Shown: piece by piece, positions 1-4,639 of the stretch
Numbering within the stretch: the first letter of the stretch is position 1
How the letters are laid out: each line of letters starts with the position of its first letter
NCBI GenBank assembly: GCA_948511255.1
Contig: CAOQNC010000038.1
Span: 1 to 6,382, forward strand
DNA length: 6,382 nt
Direction: 5' to 3'
From: an uncultured Candidatus Saccharibacteria bacterium
GTDB lineage: Bacteria; Patescibacteriota; Saccharimonadia; Saccharimonadales; Saccharimonadaceae
Translations under genes and position numbers: made by a program
Notes under the pieces: model-generated
Database searches by the model: none
The model's input: the letters and a program-made list of their open reading frames with translations, nothing else
Told to the model about the DNA's origin: nothing

Positions 1-13
1 ATATATTGGTATC

Positions 14-42
14 AGGCGCAAAGGAGGCGCAGGATATATAAT
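14..42 (+). promoter_or_regulatory. Probable promoter of the secreted-protein gene, with tandem heptamers in place of a -35 box
   Basis: A perfect -10 hexamer TATAAT lies at 37-42, placing the start of transcription near 49. No -35 box is found at the proper spacing: positions 14-19 read AGGCGC. That region instead carries two exact direct copies of AGGCGCA at 14-20 and 25-31, separated by 4 bp and so 11 bp apart, one helical turn. This geometry resembles sites for OmpR/PhoB-type response regulators, which replace a weak -35 element. The -10 call is fairly safe; activator binding is inference. Confidence 0.5.
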
Positions 43-49
43 CGTACCT

Positions 50-105
50 GTTCTCGCGAGAGAACGCCTAGTCTGAGAATCTCATAGCAATCGGATTCTT
101 AGGCG
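50..105 (+). promoter_or_regulatory. Structured 5' leader of the secreted-protein mRNA: two adjacent hairpins
   Basis: Hairpin 1 is 50-65: six pairs, GTTCTC with GAGAAC, closed by a GCGA loop of the stable GNRA class. Hairpin 2 follows at once: CGCCTA (65-70) pairs with TAGGCG (100-105) and AGAATC (76-81) with GATTCT (94-99), giving twelve pairs, a five-base bulge GTCTG on the 5' side only, and a 12-base loop. The predicted transcript starts almost exactly at hairpin 1. The ribosome binding site at 123-128 lies outside both stems, so the structure could protect the 5' end or bind a ligand or protein. It matches no riboswitch class I recognise, and no T tract follows, so it is not a terminator. 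Confidence 0.5.
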
Positions 106-136
106 CAAGCACATTACAAATTAGGAGGAATTTAAC

Positions 137-1885
137 ATGCGGAAAAACCCCAGATTGCTGCAGAAAACTCTGGCCATTTTCCTGTCTTTTGTGCTGGCGA
201 TGTCGTGCATGGGCACGGCGTTGGCCGCTGAGGCGGATGGCAACACCGGCAACACCCCGACGCTGACTGCTGCGGAGAAAGAAGAGCAGGCGCTGACGGC
301 GCAGGCTCTGGCGGCGACGAGCCAGTATCTCCGGCTGTCCGTGACGCGGATGAACCTGAAAGCAGGTGAGACTTACACCGTGAACGTGGTTCCTGCCGCT
401 CTGGCCAAGATGTTCGGCTGGACGATCGGCGAGGTGACCACCTCCAACGGCAAGATCCTGGAGGTCGTCGAGACTAACCAGGAAACGATGACCGTGACGT
501 TTAAGGCGCTGGTGAGCGGCCGTGCTGTGTCGCTGAAGGTGCAGCTGGTCAACCAGCGGCTGGCCGAGATGGTCGAGCAGAATCCGGATTTGGCCAAGTA
601 TGAGAAATCGGCGAGCAAGACGATGATGACCTACGTGACGACCAACAATACTGCGACTAAGGTACTGGCGGGCGTCGGCGTGAAGGAGACATCTTCGAGT
701 TCCGGCGGCGGATCCCACAGCTCTGGCGGGTCGAGTAGCTCTGGTGGCAATACGGGGACTACCCCGTCCACCCCCGGCGGCAGCGTGACTGATCCTGTGG
801 ACCCCGACAAGCCCGGTACAACTGATCCTGATAAGCCTGGTGGCAATGAGCCTGGAGGAACTACTCCCGGCGGCGACCCCAGCAAGCCTGGCACCACGCC
901 TGGTGGTGATGAGGGCGACGACAATCCCCCGGCCGAGGAGCCTGTGACTGCGGAAGCAACTGTCGATGTGACGGCTTCCAGCGACAACGGCGTGACCTCG
1001 GCTGCTGTTACCGGCGATGTTCTGGCGGATGCTATCACTGAGGCCCTGGAGGGCTTGGGTGATGGCGATGAGGCTGCGAAGGTTAACGTGACGATCGATT
1101 TGGGCGCGGCCCAGAACGATGGCGATGCGTTGAAGCTGACGCTGGACGCTGATGCTGTGAAAGCGCTGGAGGCGGCTGGCCTGGTCACCGATGAGGACAC
1201 CGGAGAGACGACCGGCGATAGCATTGGCGCGACCGTGACCGTGAAACTGGGCGACCAGGAAGTGGTCCTGCCTCTGGAGGCAATTCAGGAGGCGGCTAAG
1301 CAGGTTGCCGTCGATGGCAACGGCGACGTGGCGCTGGTGGTGAAACCCGTTGATGCGGAGGCCGTGAAAGAGGCTCTGCCGACGGACGACGACCAGGATG
1401 GCGCTATTGTTGACGAGAGCGGCAATGCTGTTGACCTGGAGAAAGCCGTGTTCGTCGATGTGACGCTAGAGATTGATGGCAGCGAGGCTACGATTGATGG
1501 TCTGACAGAGAAGATTCAGATCACGGTGGCAGCCCCCGAGGCGGCTGACGGTTCCGGCAGTGCTGGTCATGTCAATGTCTACTTCGTCAAGGAAACCAAC
1601 GACAACGGCGAGGCCAAGACTGAGCTGAGTCTGGTGGCTGAGAATGTTGAGGTTGGTGCCGACGGTAAGGCAACCTTCGAGACTTCGCACCTGACACAAT
1701 TTGTTGTGGTCGAGAGTGAAGGGAAGGGTGAAGTGACTGATCCTGTGACTCCGCCCGAAGGCGGTGGCGACGGTGAGGGTGAAGACCCCGACAAGCCCGG
1801 CACGACTGATCCTGTGACTCCGCCCGAAGGCGGTGGCGACGGTGGCGATTTGCCTGGGTTTGGCGAGGGCAGTGAGGAGCTGTAA
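137..1885 (+). CDS. Secreted, probably surface-associated, repeat-linker protein of unknown function (582 aa)
   Basis: The start is set by AGGAGG at 123-128, eight bases before the ATG. Residues 1-30 form a signal peptide: basic RKNPR, a hydrophobic core, and ALA before a likely cleavage at 30/31. Cys24 does not sit in a proper lipobox, so signal peptidase I is favoured. Residues about 61-182 form a probably beta-rich domain. Residues 185-268 are a Ser/Gly then Pro/Gly/Thr/Asp linker with DPDKPG and TPGGD units. Residues about 270-526 are a second folded region rich in Ala, Val and Asp, ending in a TFETSHLTQFVVVE segment much like the ends of domains in Firmicutes surface and S-layer-type proteins. 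The tail (533-582) repeats DPVTPPEGGGDG and is strongly acidic. No transmembrane anchor, SLH domain or usable LPXTG signal is seen, so it is either released or held non-covalently. Glycine codons are mainly GGC, unlike infB. An adhesin or cell-envelope role is inference; no enzyme motif is visible. Confidence 0.85.
   Translation: MRKNPRLLQKTLAIFLSFVLAMSCMGTALAAEADGNTGNTPTLTAAEKEEQALTAQALAATSQYLRLSVTRMNLKAGETYTVNVVPAALAKMFGWTIGEVTTSNGKILEVVETNQETMTVTFKALVSGRAVSLKVQLVNQRLAEMVEQNPDLAKYEKSASKTMMTYVTTNNTATKVLAGVGVKETSSSSGGGSHSSGGSSSSGGNTGTTPSTPGGSVTDPVDPDKPGTTDPDKPGGNEPGGTTPGGDPSKPGTTPGGDEGDDNPPAEEPVTAEATVDVTASSDNGVTSAAVTGDVLADAITEALEGLGDGDEAAKVNVTIDLGAAQNDGDALKLTLDADAVKALEAAGLVTDEDTGETTGDSIGATVTVKLGDQEVVLPLEAIQEAAKQVAVDGNGDVALVVKPVDAEAVKEALPTDDDQDGAIVDESGNAVDLEKAVFVDVTLEIDGSEATIDGLTEKIQITVAAPEAADGSGSAGHVNVYFVKETNDNGEAKTELSLVAENVEVGADGKATFETSHLTQFVVVESEGKGEVTDPVTPPEGGGDGEGEDPDKPGTTDPVTPPEGGGDGGDLPGFGEGSEEL
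1735..1844 (+). repeat. Two exact 41-bp direct repeats in the 3' end of the secreted-protein gene
   Basis: Positions 1735-1775 and 1804-1844 are identical, with a period of 69 bp (23 codons), so length changes by slippage or recombination would keep the frame. Each copy encodes the TDPVTPPEGGGDG unit. The spacer encodes DPDKPGT, which also occurs in the central linker at residues 222-228, so the tail and the linker share a repeat family. The perfect match at DNA level suggests a recent duplication. Confidence 0.85.
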
Positions 1886-1898
1886 TCCGTCCGCGTTA

Positions 1899-1945
1899 TA
1901 ACCTTAATTGCGAGTAAGTCAAACTTATTTCGCAATGTGGGGTTA
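1899..1945 (+). other. Long imperfect hairpin in the 3' untranslated region of the secreted-protein gene
   Basis: ATTGCGAGTAAGT (1907-1919) pairs with 1923-1936 over 13 pairs, with one bulged T and a CAA loop. An internal loop then leads to five outer pairs, TAACC (1899-1903) with GGTTA (1941-1945). It begins 14 bases after the stop codon. It is followed by GTGG and not by T residues, so it is not itself a terminator. It may stabilise the mRNA 3' end or be part of a small RNA; neither is proven. Confidence 0.5.
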
Positions 1946-1970
1946 GGCATAATTCCTAGCAACTTAGATT

Positions 1971-1999
1971 GGGCGCTCCCTGGCGGGGCGCCCTTTCTC
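1971..1999 (+). terminator. Intrinsic terminator after the secreted-protein gene
   Basis: GGGCGC (1971-1976) pairs with GCGCCC (1988-1993). Past a bulged T, CCC (1978-1980) pairs with GGG (1985-1987) around a TGGC loop. The GC-rich stem is followed by TTTCTC. The T tract is short but the stem is strong. It closes the first transcription unit about 85 bases after the stop codon. Confidence 0.75.
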
Positions 2000-2038
2000 A
2001 TGCTATGGAATATCCATTTCTTGAGGGATAAACGTTTA

Positions 2039-2088
2039 TGCTTGAAAGATAATACGACCGGCTGGAACAGGGGAGAATATGGTAAAAA
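2039..2088 (+). promoter_or_regulatory. Possible second promoter or shared control element upstream of the 65-aa gene
   Basis: TGCTTGAAA (2039-2047) is followed by GGGGAGAATATGGTAAAA (2070-2087). The same pair of motifs stands before infB: TGCTTGAAA at 2541-2549 and a copy of the second motif differing by one deleted base at 2567-2583. In the infB copy the second motif contains the extended -10 TGGTAAAAT. Here the -10-like TAAAAA at 2083-2088 also follows TGG. No -35 box is evident at 17 bp. It may be a weak promoter or a common regulatory site. Confidence 0.3.
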
Positions 2089-2111
2089 TGGCTGTTTTTG
2101 TGATAAAAGTA

Positions 2112-2140
2112 TTGACATTTTTAAGCATATGTGCTATACT
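2112..2140 (+). promoter_or_regulatory. Near-consensus sigma70 promoter of the 65-aa gene
   Basis: A perfect -35 TTGACA (2112-2117) is separated by exactly 17 bp from -10 TATACT (2135-2140), which also has the extended -10 dinucleotide TG at 2132-2133. Transcription should start near 2147. This is the strongest-looking promoter in the window and implies high constitutive transcription of the small gene. Confidence 0.88.
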
Positions 2141-2147
2141 GGAAGTA

Positions 2148-2177
2148 GATAGGGATTCCTATTAGGAAATCACTATC
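2148..2177 (+). promoter_or_regulatory. Hairpin at the 5' end of the 65-aa gene mRNA
   Basis: GATAG (2148-2152) pairs with CTATC (2173-2177). After one G/A mismatch, GA pairs with TC, and after a bulged A, TTCCT (2156-2160) pairs with AGGAA (2164-2168) around an ATT loop. The predicted transcript starts one base before it, an arrangement known to protect mRNAs from 5' end decay. It lies upstream of the ribosome binding site at 2211-2217 and does not mask it. Confidence 0.5.
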
Positions 2178-2224
2178 GGTGAACAATCATCAAACAAATT
2201 GTAGCTCTTTAGGAGGTAAAAGTT

Positions 2225-2422
2225 ATGGCACGAACTGAAATGTATCCCCGCGTGACTGAAGAAGGCGCAAAGAAGACGGAGAGGGAACTGAGAGAGATGT
2301 ACCCCAATGCCAAGAGGATTTGGACCGTAAAAGGAGATATCCCCCAGTGGGGCTCTGCGATTCCGACGTCTTCGACGTTCGGTAAGACTGAGCCTGGCTA
2401 TCGGGTGTATATCGAGTATTGA
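2225..2422 (+). CDS. Small basic protein of unknown function (65 aa)
   Basis: The ATG is preceded by an excellent ribosome binding site, AGGAGGT at 2211-2217, with eight bases between AGGAGG and the start, and by a near-consensus promoter; the gene ends with TGA before a strong terminator. These signals make it a real gene despite its length. I do not recognise the family. The product has no signal peptide or membrane segment, so it is probably cytoplasmic. Residues 10-25 are Glu/Lys/Arg-rich and likely helical. EMYP occurs twice (5-8 and 24-27), hinting at a short internal duplication. The C-terminal part has beta-like aromatic stretches, RIWTVKG and YRVYIEY, with a Pro/Ser/Thr/Gly loop between. 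There are no cysteines, so a zinc ribbon is excluded. Three of six arginines use AGA/AGG, the codons read by the tRNA-Arg at the right end. Nucleic-acid or ribosome binding is possible from its charge but unproven. Confidence 0.8.
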   Translation: MARTEMYPRVTEEGAKKTERELREMYPNAKRIWTVKGDIPQWGSAIPTSSTFGKTEPGYRVYIEY

Positions 2423-2424
2423 TC

Positions 2425-2497
2425 CGAGGTAACTTGCCGTTTCGCGGCTTCCTGCGCACGCGCGCTACCTGACAGACCAGCAATAGCACTAACCTCG
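2425..2497 (+). other. Possible branched RNA fold between the 65-aa gene and its terminator
   Basis: CGAGGT (2425-2430) can pair with ACCTCG (2492-2497), enclosing two small hairpins: GCCG/CGGC at 2436-2448 and GCGC/GCGC at 2454-2465. AGGTA (2427-2431) can instead pair with TACCT (2466-2470), so two closing stems exclude each other. No open frame with a start signal is seen here. It may be a small RNA or just 3' UTR structure; the stems are short and could arise by chance. Confidence 0.25.
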
Positions 2498-2507
2498 CAC
2501 ACAAAGC

Positions 2508-2541
2508 TCCCCGGCGAATGTTCGCTGGGGACTTTTCTTTT
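2508..2541 (+). terminator. Intrinsic terminator between the 65-aa gene and infB
   Basis: TCCCCGGCGA (2508-2517) pairs with TCGCTGGGGA (2522-2531) over ten positions, one of them a G-T wobble, around an ATGT loop. CTTTTCTTTT (2532-2541) follows. It separates the small gene from infB, so infB depends on its own promoter. Confidence 0.88.
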
Positions 2542-2555
2542 GCTTGAAAATGGTG

Positions 2556-2584
2556 TTCCCAAGGGTGGGGAAATATGGTAAAAT
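2556..2584 (+). promoter_or_regulatory. Extended -10 promoter of infB
   Basis: TGGTAAAAT (2576-2584) provides an extended -10 with hexamer TAAAAT at 2579-2584. A partial -35, TTCCCA (2556-2561, four of six matches), is 17 bp upstream. The start would be near 2591, leaving a 78-base leader. The -10 lies inside the element shared with the region before the 65-aa gene. Confidence 0.6.
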
Positions 2585-2618
2585 AAGGGGAAGTGTAAGA
2601 TATAAATAACTTTTGAAA

Positions 2619-2647
2619 GTTTTGAGAAGTTTGGGGCTTCTGAAAAC
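2619..2647 (+). promoter_or_regulatory. Hairpin in the infB leader
   Basis: GTTTT (2619-2623) pairs with AAAAC (2643-2647). After a G/G mismatch, AGAAG (2625-2629) pairs with CTTCT (2637-2641) around the loop TTTGGGG. It ends 10 bases before the AAGGAG ribosome binding site (2658-2663), close enough to influence ribosome loading. It does not look like a terminator. Confidence 0.4.
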
Positions 2648-2668
2648 CTTTGAAGGAAAGGAGCTTGG

Positions 2669-4462
2669 ATGGCGGAAAATAGCGACGCGGAGAAGGTAAT
2701 TCGGATTGCAGGCTCCATTACGGTAGATGAGTTGGCGCAGGCGCTGGGGTTGTCGGTGACGGCGTTGATTGGGGAGTTGTTTAAGAACGGGATCGTCGCG
2801 ACGATTAACCAGCGACTGGACTTCGAGACGGCGCAGATTATGATTGATGAGCTGGGGATTGCGAACGTGCGGCTGGAACGGAAGAATACGGCGTCGAAGC
2901 TGGCGGAAGAGGGGCGGCGGGAGTTGAGTAAGGACGCGGTGGCGCGGCCGCCGGTGGTAGCGGTGATGGGGCATGTCGACCACGGGAAGACGACGTTGCT
3001 GGATAATTTACTGAATAAAAAGACTGTGGAGACCGAGGCGGGCGGGATCACGCAGCATATTTCGGCGTATCAGCTGGAGCATGATGGGCGGAAGATTACT
3101 TTTCTCGATACGCCGGGGCACGAGGCTTTCGCGGCGATTCGGCAGCATGGGGCGATGCTGAGGGATATTGTGGTGAATGTGGTGGCGGCGGACGATGGGG
3201 TGAAGCCGCAGACGGTCGAGGCGATTAAGTTTGCGCAGGGGGCGAACGCGAAGATTATCGTGGCGATTAATAAGATTGACCGGGAAGGGGCGGATGTGCC
3301 GCGGACGATGGCGGATTTGTCGACGCATGGGTTGCAACCGGAAGAGTGGGGCGGGGAGATTATAATGATTCCGGTGTCGGCGAAGACGGGGGAGAATTTG
3401 GAGAAATTATTGGATGCGATTTTGCTGGTTGCGGATGTTGAGGAATTGAAGGCAGATGTCGAGATTCCGGCGGAGGGGTTGGTCATCGAGTCGCATATGG
3501 AGACCGGGAAGGGGTCGGTCGTGAATTTGCTGGTGACGGGCGGGGAACTGAAGGTTGGCGAGTTCGTGGCGGCGGGGAGCAGCTACGGGAAGATTCGGAC
3601 GATGTTGGATTTCCGGGGTCGGCCAAAGGGAAAGGCGACGCCTTCGACGCCGGTGACGGTGACTGGGTTTAAGGAATTGCCGAATTTCGGCGACCGATTT
3701 ATGGAATATCCGGACGAGAAGAGCGCGCGGCGGGCGGCGCTGATGTATGCGCAGAACGCACAGAACGAGGCGATGTCGGCGAATGTGACTTCGACAGATC
3801 TGCTTAGGATGATGAACACGGAAGATAATGCGAAGGTGTTTAACGTGATTGTGAAGGGGGACGTCCTGGGGTCGGTGACGAGCGTGGTGGATTCGCTGAA
3901 GATGATTGATACGAAGGGAGAGATTACGCTGAACGTGGTCGCGACGGGGGTGGGCGATATTACGGAGAATGATGTTTATATGGCAGCGGGGGACACGGCG
4001 GATAACACGGTGATTTATGGGTTTAACGTTGGAGTGCCGACGAATATTGCGAAGCTGGCGGCGCGGGACGGCGTGGCGATTCGGAATTATAAGGTGATTT
4101 ATGAGTTGCTCGACGATGCGCGGGCGGCAATGGAAGATTTGCTCGGCGAAGAAATTGTTGAGACGGAACTCGGGGAGATGAAGGTGATGGGGGTGTTCCG
4201 GGTGACGAAGACGGAGATTATTGCGGGCGGGCAGATGCTTCGCGGCAAGTTGATTCCGGGGATTTTGGCGCGGCTGAAACATGGTTCGACGGTTTTGGGT
4301 GAGGCGGAAGTCGAGAGCGTGCAGAAGGAGCGAATCGACGCGAAGGAATTGATTGAGAATGAGGTCGGAGGCTTGGCGCTGAAGACCGAGAAAAAGATGA
4401 ATCTTGAGGTTGGCGATCGGCTGGAATTCTTCTCAAGGGAAAAGAAGAAGCGAACGCTGTAA
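2669..4462 (+). CDS. infB: Translation initiation factor IF-2 (597 aa, short form)
   Basis: IF-2 is the GTPase that brings fMet-tRNA to the 30S subunit and promotes joining of the 50S subunit. The ATG follows AAGGAG (2658-2663) by five bases. Residues 12-63 are one IF2_N domain (ITVDELAQALGLS, ATINQRLDFETA). After only about 30 linker residues comes the G domain: G1 GHVDHGKT 101-108, switch I GGITQHISAY 125-134, G3 DTPGHEAF 147-154, G4 NKID 201-204 and G5 SAK 237-239. Domain II spans about 262-360, domain III about 375-480 (DVLGSV, GVGDITENDV, GFNV) and the fMet-tRNA-binding C-terminal domain about 485-590. All domains are present and uninterrupted. Length is well below E. coli IF2 (890 aa) or B. 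subtilis (about 716) because the N-terminal extension is minimal, as in reduced genomes. Departures from the usual pattern are Ser132 in switch I (usually Gly) and RQHGA at 158-162 (usually RARGA). Glycine is mostly GGG and alanine GCG. nusA, rimP and rbfA are not adjacent. Confidence 0.98.
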   Translation: MAENSDAEKVIRIAGSITVDELAQALGLSVTALIGELFKNGIVATINQRLDFETAQIMIDELGIANVRLERKNTASKLAEEGRRELSKDAVARPPVVAVMGHVDHGKTTLLDNLLNKKTVETEAGGITQHISAYQLEHDGRKITFLDTPGHEAFAAIRQHGAMLRDIVVNVVAADDGVKPQTVEAIKFAQGANAKIIVAINKIDREGADVPRTMADLSTHGLQPEEWGGEIIMIPVSAKTGENLEKLLDAILLVADVEELKADVEIPAEGLVIESHMETGKGSVVNLLVTGGELKVGEFVAAGSSYGKIRTMLDFRGRPKGKATPSTPVTVTGFKELPNFGDRFMEYPDEKSARRAALMYAQNAQNEAMSANVTSTDLLRMMNTEDNAKVFNVIVKGDVLGSVTSVVDSLKMIDTKGEITLNVVATGVGDITENDVYMAAGDTADNTVIYGFNVGVPTNIAKLAARDGVAIRNYKVIYELLDDARAAMEDLLGEEIVETELGEMKVMGVFRVTKTEIIAGGQMLRGKLIPGILARLKHGSTVLGEAEVESVQKERIDAKELIENEVGGLALKTEKKMNLEVGDRLEFFSREKKKRTL

Positions 4463-4486
4463 GGTTTGTTTGCGAGGAGTTGTTGG

Positions 4487-4520
4487 GAGAGTTTTTGACT
4501 TGTTTTTGTTTTGTTTTTGC
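4487..4520 (+). other. T-rich tract after infB
   Basis: Several runs of four or five T separated by G-containing triplets lie 25-58 bases after the infB stop. No convincing GC-rich stem precedes them; the best candidate is five pairs including a wobble around 4451-4470. It may act as a weak terminator for infB or as an upstream element for the next promoter. Read-through into the membrane-protein gene therefore cannot be excluded. Confidence 0.3.
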
Positions 4521-4549
4521 TTGTAGAAAAGTTGTTTTCGGAGTATAAT
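4521..4549 (+). promoter_or_regulatory. Promoter of the membrane-protein gene
   Basis: A perfect -10 TATAAT (4544-4549) stands 17 bp after TTGTAG (4521-4526), which keeps the key TTG of the -35 box. The start would be near 4556, giving an 84-base leader. Confidence 0.65.
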
Positions 4550-4587
4550 GGATAAAAGTAATGTTTAAAAATAGCTCTGAAGCGCTG

Positions 4588-4615
4588 CGGAATGTTTCTG
4601 AAGAGAGATGTTCCG
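4588..4615 (+). promoter_or_regulatory. Leader hairpin covering an upstream in-frame ATG
   Basis: CGGAA (4588-4592) pairs with TTCCG (4611-4615), with a small inner TCT/AGA stem and a GAAG loop. It buries the in-frame ATG at 4592, which also lacks a ribosome binding site, supporting 4640 as the true start. A regulatory role is possible but the stem is modest. Confidence 0.35.
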
Positions 4616-4639
4616 AACAAGAATAAAAAGGGAGGCAAA

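Noticed and set aside
20..27. AAAGGAGG as a ribosome binding site for an upstream small gene
   Set aside because: No ATG, GTG or TTG follows at a usable distance; the bases belong to the heptamer repeat and promoter region.
200..220. Lipoprotein signal around Cys24 of the secreted protein
   Set aside because: The residues before it (AMS) do not fit a lipobox, while a normal ALA signal peptidase I site follows at 28-30.
1849..1866. LPGFG near the C-terminus of the secreted protein as a sortase signal
   Set aside because: The motif lacks the Thr of LPXTG, and no hydrophobic segment or basic tail follows before the stop.
1937..2152. A 71-codon + strand frame between the secreted-protein gene and the 65-aa gene
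   Set aside because: It has no ribosome binding site, runs through the terminator at 1971-1999 and the promoter at 2112-2140, and its translation has no coherent composition.
2398..3051. Minus-strand frames opposite infB (217 and 164 codons)
   Set aside because: They lie antisense to the conserved IF-2 coding sequence and the terminator/promoter region, and have no start signals or recognisable content.
4592..4639. Upstream start for the membrane protein, adding 16 residues
   Set aside because: No Shine-Dalgarno sequence precedes the ATG and it lies within a leader hairpin; GGGAGG at 4630-4635 supports the ATG at 4640.
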